DNA of 64,000 nucleotides from positions 5,195,871-5,259,870 of the forward strand of contig VUYV01000016.1 of assembly GCA_008711295.1 (NCBI GenBank). Reading direction: 5' to 3'. This DNA comes from Anarhynchus alexandrinus. Lineage: Eukaryota > Chordata > Aves > Charadriiformes > Charadriidae. The notes beneath the pieces are model-generated. The model did not search any database. It was not told where the DNA came from and saw nothing but the letters and a program-made list of their open reading frames with translations. Below are positions 35,301 to 48,150 of this stretch, one piece after another (the first letter of the stretch is position 1; every line of letters starts with the position of its first letter). The position numbers and the translations under genes were made by a program.

Positions 35301-35930
35301 ACTCCAGTCGTATATTAAATGTCTGCATATGTTTTTATTCAGTTCTAAACAGGATCATTTGACCATAGTGAGATCATGTATATTTGTGCATGTTCATGAA
35401 CTCTTACTTGAATAAGGAGCTTCCAGTACTGAAACCATTACCATTCAAATGACGTGAAAATATTAATGTGTTCACTTATCATGTATAAGTTCCAAAAGGC
35501 ATGCTTTTTAAAAGGGGAAACATAGCAGAAAGTTTAGTGAGATCCATGAGTACTGTGTTGTTACAGATGCATCTTGTACTACCTGACTTAAAATGAAAAT
35601 ACAAGTCAGACAGCATTATGTGCTCATATGTGCAAAAGTGTCAATACTCCTGGGACTGATGACCCAGCAGCTGTTGGGCCAGTAGCAAACTTGAACTGAC
35701 TTCAGTAGAAGAAATACTGTTGTGAATAAATGACCGCCACGGTGGTTTCCAGTCTCTCACAGCCTTGTTCATATTAATACATCCAGAAATGTAAACACCC
35801 AGACTCTCCAGGAGTCAGGAATGGACAACTTTGTTGGAATCTTCTGGAATTTCCTTAAGAAATCAATATTTTGTTGCATTAGGAAGGTCTTGTCGTCTTC
35901 TAGTGGTGGTTATCAGTTGGATTGCTCTTT
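29310..35930. other. AT-rich DNA without a recognised gene
   Basis: It holds scattered short open frames, homopolymer tracts (33125-33180, 34711-34725, 34760-34785) and a GC-richer patch at 29940-30230 with an 85-codon minus-strand frame of no recognisable family. A weak 46-nt splice-bounded segment at 30293-30338 (KLMYKGMVKLRIEL) is probably a pseudo-exon. Confidence 0.35.
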
Positions 35931-36176
35931 TCAGAAACTATGCTGATTGAGACTAAGCAGCATTGTCAGGTCTGCAGAGGGATTTTCTCTGTCCCCAGCC
36001 AAGGCATAGGAATTGAAAACAAACTTTGTCACAGTTGTTGTTGAGTTGGTGTGAGATTTTTTTCCAGGATTCGTCACATAATTCCTTGTACTGTTTTGCC
36101 AAGGGTGACCTGTAACACATGTTTGTTCATCCATGGGGATGGCAGCGGTGAAAACTACTGATAATAGCAATGGCAT
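35931..36176 (-). CDS. open frame with secreted-protein features, possible viral env-like remnant
   Basis: The 81-residue minus-strand frame starts with a hydrophobic segment (MPLLLSVVFTAAIP) like a signal peptide. It is followed by a Cys at 20 and two N-glycosylation sequons, NST at 28-30 and at 44-46, then ends at a stop at 35931. This composition is what a degraded retroviral envelope surface subunit would look like, but no diagnostic motif is present. No pol or LTR is recognisable next to it. It may simply be chance. Confidence 0.18.
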   Translation of the reverse strand: MPLLLSVVFTAAIPMDEQTCVTGHPWQNSTRNYVTNPGKKSHTNSTTTVTKFVFNSYALAGDRENPSADLTMLLSLNQHSF

Positions 36177-37205
36177 GGTCTTCTAGGGAATAGAGGTCTT
36201 GCCACAGAACTCAGAGGATGACACTGGAGGTCCATTTCTAAGTGACCCCCATGGACGAACTGTCCAGGCAGGGTCAGTGCCCCAGTCTTGTCTCAAAAGG
36301 AATAATGTTTGTATGTAAATACAGTACAATTCTCATATGCTTCATCTTGCTGCTCATGATCAAAATAATAGCTCCCCTGTTATTTCTGGTTGAAATGGTA
36401 ATGAATATGTAATTACTACAAATTCCATTTCAATAATGAGTATACATTACACAGTTGAAATTAATAGCCCTACCTGTTTATGTAAGCTAAGTGTATGTCC
36501 AGGTGACATACCAAATTAAGCCATAGTGCACATGACATGCAGAATTGAATTCATTCAGGTTAAGAGAGAAGAATTAGAGAAAGGAAGAAAATAAGGTGGT
36601 GATAGGTTTCATTAATAGATGGTAAAATAAAAACTTAGAGAAGAATACCATTGCCTTAAAGGATGTAGCAGGCAGTTTAAAATCTAAAATCTTGGTTTAG
36701 AGAATGTTTCTGTACCTTTGTGAGCATTTACTAAATAAACTTAAATTACTTGAGACTTTCTGTATTGCAGCTTACTTGCAGGTAACTCCACGACATGATA
36801 TACTAGATAGCTGATCATAGACGGCATTGTTGTGGCACAAATGTCATTTGCCCTAGGAAACTAGGTCTCATACAGACTACTAATTATGGAAGGTACCTTG
36901 TTCACTTGTCAATACACTACCCACAAGGAAGTCAGCATATGGCCTTATTGTGAAATATTAGTTAGGTGCTACTGGGGAATAAAAATCAGGATATGACCGC
37001 ATTGAGGCAAGGCTTTGACAATTAGTTCATGTTTCAGATCATTTGAGTTTAGAACAATTGAGTCCCTTTGAACAAGTGGTTGCAGAATTGCTGTCCTGTA
37101 CTGAATAAATCTGCTTATTTTGTAAAATGCATATGCTAACAAGAGCAAAGACAGTGTTCTTGTAAGAGATTCTATTCAGGCATTATAGATATTAACCTAA
37201 TTTGT
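36177..37205. other. AT-rich DNA, one splice-bounded open segment
   Basis: Positions 36701-36781 (81 nt) end at TTGCAG then gtaact and stay open for 27 codons (MFLYLCEHLLNKLKLL, then ETFCIAAYLQ). The upstream AG at 36699-36700 has a weak pyrimidine tract, so exon status is doubtful. Nothing else is recognised. Confidence 0.25.
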
Positions 37206-37296
37206 GTGGTTTTTTGTTGGGTGGTTTTTGTTTTGTTGGTTTTGTGTTGCTTTTTTTTTAAAAAAAAAAAAAACAAAACAAACCCAACAACTTTTG
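37206..37296. repeat. G/T-rich tract followed by its imperfect inverted copy
   Basis: A G/T-rich arm (gttgggtggtttttgttttg and onward to a T run) is followed immediately by an A run and a complementary A/C-rich arm (caaaacaaacccaacaac). The two arms can fold into a long imperfect hairpin. Confidence 0.85.
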
Positions 37297-40200
37297 TCAC
37301 AGAACTCTACAGCCAGTATCTAGAAATGAATAAATATCGTTATGTAAGTATGGACCTAAAGCTGATAGTTTAAAGACACACTATTGTTGAAAATTTTCTG
37401 GTCAAAAATAACTCAAATCTGGCCTGTGAAAATGGTATGTGGGAAATTAACATAGTAATTCAATTTAATCACTTGGAAAAAACCCAAAAGCAAAGACTGA
37501 ATAAAAAAATTGAAGATAGTATTCCATTGGAAACGTACAAATAGTTACTCTATCATTTCCTTATTTTTTCACATAAAAAGGAATAGCAATTCTTTCAATG
37601 TTTCTTCTATAAGAAAGTCTTCCTTTATTTCCTTAGTAAAATAGATGTGGCACATTATTGTATGACGATTCTTAAAATTTCATCATTTTTGAATACTCCC
37701 TTTCTTCACCACATCCATTTGGATATCATTTTTACTGCTCCTGTTATGGCCCTCTGTAGAAGTCAATGTTCCTTACAATTGTAAAGCAGCTTGAAATCAC
37801 AGCCTTTAAATCCTTTAAAACATTAATCCCTAGTTCCAGCATTTTGTAAAATGCCAACTGCTGTTAGCATGCTGCAATTAAAGCACACATAAGGCAGTGA
37901 GGATGCAGGTCCATGTTGTAATGCCCTGGTTATAAAGCTTTTTTAGCAGTTCCCTATCTCAATTTGCTTTTTCTCCTTATTCAACTGTAATTTACTGTCC
38001 CCTCAGCTGTGCTTATGTATCTGTTTGCCAGTCCAAATCTTAACCCTCATCAGTGAACTGAGTATAGAAGATAAGAAAAAAGAAAGAAGGAAAGGGGCAG
38101 GGTTTGGTTGGGGTTTTTTTCCCTCTTAAAATAATTTTAGAGTCTCACAAACAGCTGCACAGAAGCACCCATGTGAGTAGGATAGCAGCAAGCTGCCAAT
38201 TTACTTAGTTGTGTACAAAAGGTGGTGGGAACCTTGTAAAATGCCTTTACACTGGGAAATTGTAGTGGACAGCTTAGATTGCACCTGGTGAAGCAGTCTC
38301 CCTAAAATAAGTACCAGTGTTCCTTGTGTAGTTCCTGTGTTCCTTGTATAATTCATGCATGTTTTGGAGGGGCTTCAGAGGAAGCTCACGTTTGCCTAAT
38401 GCAGGTGTTTGAATTTAGATGGACAAACCCCCCACTTTCCCTACTTGCTTGCTTACAGGTTTTTTAGGAATTTCTCCAAGAACATGTCTTCTACTAGGTG
38501 CCAAAATTAGGTAAGTTTGATCAACTTGATCTGGCCAGAACTACTTTGCTGTTGTAAAAACTTCTTCAAGAAAAGAAAACAGCATTGCCATTCCCCTCTC
38601 CCTCCTTCCTATATTCCCATCCAGCAGTTTTGTTGTGAATGCTGGCCTTCTTATTAATCTTCCAAATCATCTAGCAGTCCTTGTATTATGGTAGAAATTA
38701 CTGCTCTGCCTGGAATTGTACTGCAGTGCTTCCAGTCACAATTTTTTTTGCTTCAGCAAGAGGAAAATATTTCAACTTTTAGCATACGGTATAGCTGACT
38801 AGCAACACTGGGGACCAGAAGATTTTGTATCATTGGCTTTGGCAGTTGTTAGATCTAAACATTGCTCCATTATTTTTTTTTTTATTGTGTTCTTTTATAG
38901 CAACTGAATGTTTGAGTTTTTAGAAACAAATAGAAAATGTTTGCTATTCCTTCCCTTTTGGGTTACTTTTCCTGGTCATATACTGGGAGTGCCATTCACG
39001 TTTGAACAGGTTGTTAGCTGTGTGTCTAACCCCTTTGTTGTTGTCTCTTTATTGATCAAGTCTTCAGGAGCAAGGTTCACTGAATATGGAGAGATGCAGA
39101 GGCTCTGCAGTGAGAAGCAGGACATCTCAGCAGCAGCTTTGCATTTGCTCATCCTGAATTTTTTTTTCCTGGCTTCATCTTTTTAGTTAGAGGTAGACAA
39201 GTAGAAGTGAAGCATGGATCCATGTATATCTGTTATCCCTGTTACAGCAATGGTGAAAAGGGATTCACTTACTGCCTGTCAGTGTGGTTGGTAGCTGGGG
39301 TGGCAATCGGTGCTCAGGTTGTAGTGAGGGTGGATTCTGCCCTGTCTGATTCTCTGTTACTCAGCCTCTACGCTGGTAGCAACACACAATGAACAGTGTT
39401 TGGCAGCGGCAGTTTTCTCTTGTGCGTTGAACTAGATTGTTAGTGCCATTTGTGCCTTTGCTATGACGCTGATTTGAAAAAAGATAACATGTAAAAATGT
39501 TTTAAGTAACAACAGGCTTACCCAACCCTACCATGTTGTAATTTACATCTAGCTATACATTACTATTAAGTAGCAAATAATTAACATGTATGTCAGCAAG
39601 AACAGTTCTGTGTTTTCCACTGGGTCTGGAAATTACTTAGTTGAGTACTGGCATGCATAGTATAATCAGCAGGTTTCAGTGTGGTGACTTATAAATTACA
39701 AAACATGATTTAAAGCTCAGCTTCACAAAAAAATAAGAGAAATGGATTGCTTGATGTACAGCAGGCCAGCTGTGTCATTGTGGACCCATTTGTGTAATTA
39801 CAAACTGAAACCCTGTACTTCAAGTCTGTTATTGTTGATAAAATTAATCATATACTTTAATTTATTGTCCTGTAGCTATGCACATAATTCCCATTTGACA
39901 GTCCATTTGATAGCTTGTTTAAGTGGGCCCCAGACTGCAGTTAGCACCATGTGATATAGTTAGGCCTTAGTGCCACCTCTTGTGAATTGTTAGTAAATAT
40001 TGCCAATCAGGTGCTTATATATAAAATATTTTTTTTGGTTTTACCTTTAGAGAAGCAATGTGATGGTGGTTGCAGTTCTTTGCTTGAAAAAGGCTGACTA
40101 GAAATTACTTGTAAACTTGGGGAGGGGGTGGGGTTTCCTCATGGAAATAGGGATTAAAGATTATATAAAATTTCCCTTTTGTTGCTTCTTCTCACAGGAG

Positions 40201-41343
40201 TGTTACTAGGATCTTTCTTCAGTGAACAAGGCTAGAAGTAATTTCATTTTGTGCCTTAGTTTCATATAAGTATGAACTTGCTTCTTTTGGAGAACGTTCA
40301 CAGAAGAATCAGGTGTCAAAATCTGTTCTGGGAACACTTGCTAGATCCCTGACAAAAAAAGCTGTTCTTACGCTTGACAGGCCCACTGTGTGTTGCCTAA
40401 TACAGGAATCCGTTTTATGCAGGACTAGGGTTTGGGGGTTTTTATGTTTACAGAAAAGTTTCAAGTAAAATCCATCTGCAGTTATTAGAGTTGTCTGGCT
40501 TTGTTTTGAATCTGGATATGAAGTAGAGCCTGTGTTGGTAAAGTCCATTTATAGACTGACTTGTGATGATAGAGTGATACCAGTTGTCTCTGCAGATCTT
40601 TATATATCATTAGTGTTCATTAGTCCTCACCTCAAAGTATTATGTATTCCTTTCCAGAGATCAACAGACTTCTCATAAATATTTCTTTATTTTTAAGAGA
40701 ACTCAGAGAATTGTACAAAATTCTTGTCCGTGCTTCTGTGAAAATTTTCAAAGGGTATCAGCATGTAGTGTAGACTGCAGAGGATGAAGAATGTGAACAA
40801 CTCCTCAATATGGTTGTGAAATCAGGTCGAGTTTGTGTTTGCCTAGTGCTTGGCTGATCTTGGCACTTGGTTGACAGCAAGCTGGCTGGGATTTAACCTG
40901 CATTAGGCACGGGCAATGTTTGCTTATCTAAGGGCAGGAAAAAGAAGTGACAGGTCATTTCAGCTCCTTCTGCCAAGATGGTATGGCTGTCATATCAAAC
41001 TCAGCTTGTGTGGATTGTGTTTCATGACTTAACATGAAGGTAGGGTTTTATACCTTCATTTTCAGAATTGCTATTTTAACTAGTCCCCTTAAAGGTTCAT
41101 TTTTTTCTCTTACCTCATAGCTCCATCTACTGTTGGTGCAATTGGTTATATTCAGTCTCCCTCTTGATCTTCAGTTTTCCCTTAAACTGACACAAAGAGC
41201 TAAAAGCTGTTTTTACTTTTAATGCACTCTTGGTGTTCGGTATGTCCTTTGTCTTCCTTAGTCTCCCCTCAATTCTTCTGCTACTTCCCTCATGCCTCTG
41301 ATTTACTTGAAGTGCTGCGAGCACCACCATCACACTTCTCTGA
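37297..41343. other. AT-rich DNA without a recognised gene
   Basis: A 52-nt segment at 38459-38510 has strong edges (cttgcttgcttacag and gtaagttt), but two of its three frames contain a stop; the open one reads FLGISPRTCLLLGAKI. A strong lone acceptor at 40198 (gttgcttcttctcacag) leads into stops in all frames within about 40 bases. G-rich sequence is at 40119-40134. Confidence 0.35.
38317..38356. repeat. imperfect 20-bp tandem duplication
   Basis: gtgttccttgtgtagttcct is followed by gtgttccttgtataattcat, differing at a few bases. Confidence 0.8.
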
Positions 41344-41990
41344 CTGGTAATTTTAGGTGTTACTCAGATCTCTTCCGTCACAGGCTGAAGGCTGTTGCAT
41401 GAGGGGATTGCATGTCAGATGCTTAACATCTTTTGGAAAAAGCTTATCTGTGCACATATCTAATTGTTTCCCCAAATTCTTACTATGTCACGTTCCTGTT
41501 ACTGTAACAAACTTGCCTTGATAAATGCAGTCTTACTTCACTCATACCAATTTGAAATGATTCCACAGTTTTTAGCCTGCTCCTTTGATGGTGTCATTGC
41601 CCTGTTTGCTTCTCCCTCTCCTGGCTTCTTGTACATCAAACATCAAATTGCCCTTTTGTACTTTCAAGGCTCTTCACTGTGATTCCCAGAGGCTGTCACC
41701 TCTGCTCTGTTTCTCTCAGTAATAAGAAACCTACTCTCACCTCTGATCAGTCCAGGACCCAAGCCTTCCTTGTTCATTTTTTCCATTTTCAACTTAAGAC
41801 CTTTATACTCTAATTTTTGTGGCCTCTTGCAGCAAATGGTGCCACCATAACATCTGACAAGCCGCCTTGTTATCCTTCTTCAGTTCCTCATATAAAGTCT
41901 CTTTTCTATAAACAAACCACTGTTTTGAGACTCTTGCATAGAAAGTATTATCTTGTTATTTCCAAAGCCCTTCATACCCCTCTAGTTTAG
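41344..41990 (+). mobile_element. possible very old L2/CR1-type LINE fragment
   Basis: The plus strand is strongly pyrimidine-rich. The segment around 41600-41680 translates as SPSPGFLYIKHQIALLYFQ followed by GSS, which recalls the C-terminal region of L2-like reverse transcriptases, where an ...YIKYQI...L.FKALH-like phrase is common. Downstream phrases such as cttcagttcctcatataaag fit the same region. The frame is broken and the match is from memory of the family pattern only. Confidence 0.28.
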
Positions 41991-42272
41991 CTATGTGTAT
42001 CCCTGGCAACTTTTTCCATGAGCTGTTTGGGACACAGAATAGCTTTGCTTCTGTTTTGATACAATGCCAGACAAAATAGCATGTGGCCTATGACTGCAGC
42101 TCTGAAGTGGTGTGGAAATACAGATGATACTAACATGCCTTTGCTAAACGTTTTAGTTAGACTGTCTTGTGGGTGAAACCTGGTCATGTGTTATGCAGGA
42201 TACTTAGAAACCTTTAGGAAGGGATGTGCAGGAGGATCATTGTCCTCATATTTTGTAATGCTCATGCTCTAC

Positions 42273-42300
42273 TCCTGTGTTACTAGTCCTGTGTTACTGG
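42273..42300. repeat. 14-bp tandem duplication
   Basis: tcctgtgttactag is followed by tcctgtgttactgg, with one difference. Confidence 0.9.
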
Positions 42301-42942
42301 AGCTTGTCTGTTACTCATTCTGAAGTGAAATCTTCCCAACTTTGTTGCTCATCTAAGGAAGACATGAAACACAAACAAATCAGCTCGTATTTATTTTGGG
42401 AAGATATAAATGTGGCAGCACTGTTCAGCTGCTCCTTTGTGATGATTATTAATCATTCAGGATGCTCTATGAATATTAAAAACTGTCCTGGCATGGTGCA
42501 GTGGGGAATGGCAGGCTTCATCCAGAGCTTCCAACACTACCGGCCATGACTTACCTTTTTCTATGCAAGGTTATATAGCAAAACGTTTCCCATGAAAGAT
42601 TTAACAGTGATGTAACCAAATCCTGTTCTGAAGTGTTTGTCTTGATACTGTATTTTTGTGGACTATGGGAGGGGTGTTTTTGCCAATAGTGAGATCTAGC
42701 AGATAACACCAGGTTTTATACTGATCATCTTGTTTTGTTGCTTGACAGAAGGAAGAATTTCCCAGCACATCAGTGTAATTAGACCACTGTTTATCCATCC
42801 AGTCCAGAACTGCAAGTTGCTTGCTCGTAAACTAGAAATTGCAGTTGAGTAGAATTTGCAAATGTGGTGCTAATGGATCCTCTCCCTCTCTCAATATGAG
42901 TGTAAACTTTTAGTCCACTGTTGTATGACTCTGAATCAATTT

Positions 42943-42970
42943 TGTGTGTGTGTATATATAGAGAGAGAGG
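42943..42970. repeat. compound microsatellite TG-TA-GA
   Basis: A (TG)n run passes directly into (TA)n and then (GA)n. The pattern is a typical product of repeat evolution and not coding. Confidence 0.9.
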
Positions 42971-45900
42971 TATATGACTTGGCTTCACATGTATTACTTT
43001 GATATGTAATTTCTAGGTCTTACGTGTTTCACAGCAGTATGGGCTTATAATATTTTAAAATCTCAGCCTGCCACCATCTTTTGCTGGTTTCTGTGGAGAT
43101 GTCGGACTGGGAACCTCATCAGGAGCCAATTTTCTTCTTAAAGAACAAAGGAAAACACACACATGCATGTGTATTACAGAGACACGAACATCTCACTGAT
43201 ATTGGAAGGAAGGTCAGGGAGCTGGTAGTGTCACTGAAGTCTTTGTAGCCTGATCCAATAGCTTAAGATAGCCAAGACCCAAAAGAGACAGCTTTATTAA
43301 TTGAGGAGGCAGCTTGGGGAACAGTGGGGAGTGACTGTAGCATGTGGCTCATGGGTTGTTGCCACTGGAAAACTGGTGACTGGTAAATTCGGAGATAACT
43401 ATTAGTAACATTATTTCCACAATGAGAGCCATAGTTTGTAAGGGAATAGTCAGGGGTCATAACATGTAGAAGACCAGCTTGTGAAGAGGAACTTCATCAT
43501 GAAGCAGCAGGTGGAAACACACTTTCTGTACAGCAGGGCTGCCTAGGCAGCTATTAGGATTCCAGAAGCACTCCCAAATTGCAGCTTAACAAAACTGTAA
43601 CAGCTTTTGCACTTGTCTAGCTCTTGTTTGGTTCATGCTAACCTGAGTAATTGTCATGACAAAACCAAGCCGACAAAAAGATCAGCCAAATGTTCCATCT
43701 CGTTCTTGCTCTCGCTAGATGGGAGACATCTTCATGATTGAATTTTGACTCCGTTACCATGGGTGAGTGTCATGGAACACTGGCAACAAGTGAAACTGTT
43801 GAGGTGCAAAGCCTGCAGACTAGTAAGAAATATTGGATCAGTGGCCTACATTGAGAAGTACTTTTTTTCCATCCAGAAAATCCAAGATTTCAAGTCCAAA
43901 GGAAAGTAACTGTTCCTCCAGACAGTTTTTTGTGGTGCACCTGAATGTTTTGCTCCTTAATGCCTATCTGTGTGTTATGGGAGCCCATTACTAGGGTGTA
44001 ATTAATCTATTACATCCTCCTGGAAAAATTAAGACAAGGGTCAGTGGTAAACTACATAACAGTCACGACAGAGTGGCCAGTCTGCTTAAATGCTCTCATC
44101 TGCTGGACCAGTGTCACCAGGGGCTCTGGATCACCCAAGTGAATCTCATAGTGGGCAATGGAGAATGTTTTGATCCTTTTTTTTTGCAATCAGTATTGTA
44201 TAGAAAAGTCTACACATACCCAGCAGTGAGGGAAAAGGGAGTACTACCTGGTACAGGTGTTACTTGGAATTGCCTTTTTCACCCATAAAATAGGTTCAGC
44301 TTCAGGCCAAACAACTCAGCATTCTCTTATCTCATATTCCCAGCTCCATATTCTCCACGGATATATCAGAATATTGCTCTGTCTTGGTTTTCTCCATTTC
44401 CATTGCATGTGATTCAAGTGTCACTGATAATGCCTAAACTGAATCTGTTACTATTAAAGCTTAAATCAGTGATTAGAACAGTTGAAAAATGGTACCATTT
44501 TCCTGGAAATACAACTGGTGCTAGGCAGAGCTTACTAATGCAAACTTGAGAAATTGTGGGTGGATGTTATTCCCCAAGGGGTGAAATAGTTGACAATATC
44601 ATGGCAACTGACAAACAGCAACAGAAGTCTTTTTTGGCATTCATGTGGGGCCAAAGAGGATAGATACATGCTGTTCAGAAATCAAGTGGACAATGAAGTG
44701 TTTGGCTATGGGAGAACAATATCCAGGCTGTCCTGAAGTTCAGAAAGTGTTTGAATTGTACTGAGCTGCAGTGGTTGCTTGGTGCATATGGATGCATATC
44801 TGTGCGTGTATATATCCTAAATGAAAATGTGTCTCCAAGTACTTAAATGTCAAAATACTGAAAGTGATTAGGTTACATTTGGAGTTACTTTTAAATTAAA
44901 GTGTTCTTTAAGAAGTATAAATAAGTATTTAGTTAAAACCAAAACAAACTTCAGCATCAGAGTCCAGTGCTAAACTCTAACAAGATTGTGTGACCCATCT
45001 CATCTTAATCAACTATGTTTGCATTCTGTAATTAAGCCTTATGATGGCCTTGCTGGCTTTGAATATTTTGTGTACCTCTGAAGCCTGTTTGAACCTTTCT
45101 CAGCATCGAATAGGTTTTTCAGAGCAATCCTGAAAGTAAAAATGTGCACATGAGGTCCTTGAAATAATAGGTATGAGAGAACTTTCTTTTGTTTTAGTTA
45201 AGTACCCAAGGTTGCACAGTGGATGAGATCTGTTTAGCACAGCAGCTTGCTGGAAATACTGGGAATGAGAGCTCATATTCAATAAGCAATTTTTAAAAAA
45301 CAGAGTTTGTTTAATACATTTTAGCTGTTGTGTCTGGTGCTTCTTGTATAATAAAATGACACAGTGACTTTACAGTAATTAACAAACTCCTTGTTTTGAT
45401 ACACAATTGGTGCTTCAGTGTGAGTTGCTTAGCAATGTCAGTCTGCTGATACAGCCAGAGCTTTTGCCTCGCAAGAATACATACATCACCTTTCTGTCAG
45501 ATGTTACCTCTTTTGGTCCTCAATCTCCTTTGTAAATGCTTCAAGGTTCACTTGTCTTTTGTGGATATTTTTCTTTTCTTTTTCTCCCTGCTGCTTCTGT
45601 TTGTTACAGTCAATTTTTATAAGACCAGAATGAGACATTTTATTGTGGTGAGGATGAGTAGCAAAAGCAACCAGGACATGTTGGTTGTTACAGAAAATTG
45701 AGTACCCCCTTTTTGAAATTTACCATCAGTTGCTGCAAAAAAACCCAAAACTTACCCTTTCTTTCTGTTTTTCAAGTATGTTATACCTTGATGTTCTCTG
45801 CTACAGGCAGTGTTTTGTATTCTGTTTGCTGAGCTGGTGAAGTCTAAATGTTTCATAAAAGCCTCTTTGGGAGAAGGAACCAAGCAATTTCTCCTTCATG

Positions 45901-46594
45901 CTAGCAGCAGGGTTATTAAGACTTCATAACTTCTTACTCTCAGAGGAAGAAGCCAGAGAAAAGGAAGGTGGGCCAGACTTGCAGAATTAGTGGAAAAAAA
46001 AAACAAACCAAACACACAAGCAGCAATTTATTGCTGTAGTTCTAATCTAATTTTTGAGTCATTCTTCTGGTTGGAAGGTTTTGTATTCTCATGTTGTACT
46101 GTGGTTCCATAGTTTTGAGGCCATCATAAAAATGAAGGGAGGCCTGGAGAAAAAGATACAGAGATAGATGTAGGTAGCAGTCCCACTGCTGTCTCTCCTT
46201 GTACACTGTGCCTGGGTTCCAAGGGCTGAATTTTAGTCAGAGTTAGCAGATTAGATTATATATCTGTTAGCTTGGTTTTGCGTTATTTAGAGCTTGTTCT
46301 TGTGAATTTTGTAAGTTGATTACACAAACTCATGAAAGGAAAACTCATCAAGAAAACTATTTAATGCAAAAAAATACTGCTTATGGCTCAAAGTTTCTGA
46401 GTAACGAACTGCAGCAGAATATTCTGAGAAAAGCGTAGCGCTTGGTCTGATCAGGTATGCTCCCCTACGTATCACCTCATGGCCACCATTGGTGGTAGAA
46501 TCTTTGATTGGGCCTTGTATGGTCATTGTGTTATTGGAGGGATACTTCTTCAAGAGCTAAAATCCAGTGTTTTGTTGCTTCTCTTTTTTCCCAG

Positions 46595-46615
46595 GCAGAA
46601 ATCAAAACTGCACAG
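46595..46615 (+). CDS. weak 21-nt microexon candidate
   Basis: A long pyrimidine tract (tgttgcttctcttttttcccag) precedes it and CAG then gtgaca follows. The 21 bases read AEIKTAQ in frame 0; the other frames are also open. The acceptor is one of the best in the window, but a segment this short carries little coding evidence. Confidence 0.15.
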
Positions 46616-48116
46616 GTGACATTACATTGTTAGCAAGTGTAAGGCACAGCATACAGCAAACTACAAGGAACTCCCAGAGGGAGCAAAACACATCGCTGTC
46701 TAGCATTTGCTTTCCTCTCTTCTCATAGTAGACAAGCTCTGTTTGTTGCCATACTGTTGACTCTATCCCTGTAATCAGTACCAAGCACAAAGACAGGGGA
46801 GTGTATTTGGTTCTTCCACAGTATGAAAAAGATGAGAGCCTGCTGTGCCACCTAAAGATGCATGCTCGTAAAACTGGCATCATTCAGTCTTTAGGTTTTG
46901 ATGAATTCAATTCTCTTTCCCCAGCCCTTCAGTAATAATGATGCCACCATGCAGCTGCCTTGTTATTTCTGCTTGTTAGTTGGAGATTGGACGAAATTAG
47001 AGAGTGGGGGGCTTTGAACACCTCAGTTACTGCCTGAAGGTCTCAGTCCATCAACTTATTCATCAGATGTATACCTCCCATCCTCTTTTCCCTTTCCCTC
47101 ATAAAAGAGTTGGTATGAAAAGGGCTTGACACTATGAAGCATGCGGAGGGCATGATTAACAGAGGCTTGTCCAAAGACCAGTGCTAGCAAAGACTATATC
47201 CTGCCATTCAAAGACATAGAATCAAGGCCTGCAATCTCTCAGATTGGTTTCCTATAAAATACAGAAAAGCTCCCATTCATGGGCATGTTTGTATCCCCAT
47301 ATGAATTGATGTGGTCTTCTCTACACAGACACTGTGGGTCTCTAGTGTTTCACTTAGCAGCTTACTCATTAACAAATGAACTCATGAATTCAACATAGAT
47401 GTTAAAGGTATCAATAAGTCATCTACCAAATTCAGCCAGTTCTGCATAGTGCATGTCTACATGCTGCTGAGATAAAACAAGCAATCAAACAAAAAAACCC
47501 CAGACTTGACAGTGTACCTTGGATGTTATTAGCAATCAGCAGTATTGCTCAAGTTAGTGAGACAACCTGGTATCAAGATGTTTCTGTTTTACTGTATTAC
47601 CATAGTAGCTAAAAAAATCCCAGTCATACAGAGAATCCCAGGATAGGACTTCATTGGGTTTGAAAGTGGACAAATACAGTATGAAAGAAGTTTCCTGCCC
47701 GGAACAGGAAAAAAATACGTGATCAGGGAATGACTTGTAAGAGTTAAAGTTGGGAAAGTCAGACCTAAGGAAGTAAGGTAGATTGTTGTGGGTTTTTTTT
47801 TCTAGAAATGTCTAAGTATGTGCAGCTGTAAGGGGAGGTAACTCCTCTTAGGACTGGTGAGAATGAATGAAATAAGTACAAATCCTTATACTCTATTTTA
47901 ATTGTTTTCCCTTGTTTTCTTTTGCCTGTCTGTGCTTTTTTTTCCCCCTTGCATAAAAAATGTATATGGCAATTTATGTTAATTATCCCTGGAAATTCAT
48001 AGCAATGACTGAATTACATTCAAGAAAGCAAGTTTTAGTGCAGTGTGACACGTGCAACTATGCAAGTCTCAAATTTCCTTTTTACAGATTACTTAATTTT
48101 GGTCTATAAGAAGTTG
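46616..48116. other. AT-rich DNA without a recognised gene
   Basis: At 47617-47680 the text (gagaatcccaggatagga, then attgggtttgaaag) loosely resembles the antisense 3' end of a CR1, but too weakly to annotate. Confidence 0.35.
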
Positions 48117-48150
48117 AAATATTTATATATATATGTATATATAAATATTT
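48117..48150. repeat. near-perfect 34-bp AT palindrome
   Basis: The sequence AAATATTTATATATA, a four-base centre, and TATATAAATATTT read almost identically on both strands; only the two central pairs differ. Confidence 0.9.

Larger units (their letters stand above)
41991..46594. other. AT-rich DNA without a recognised gene
   Basis: Open frames are short. A compound microsatellite (42943-42970) and a 14-bp tandem duplication (42273-42300) are listed separately. A polypyrimidine acceptor at 46570-46594 leads to a possible 21-nt microexon. Confidence 0.4.

Noticed and set aside
40199..40270. Strong splice acceptor as a possible terminal exon
   Set aside because: All frames stop within about 40 bases and no polyadenylation signal is close by.
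47617..47680. Possible CR1 3' end in antisense
   Set aside because: Only a loose resemblance over about 60 bases.
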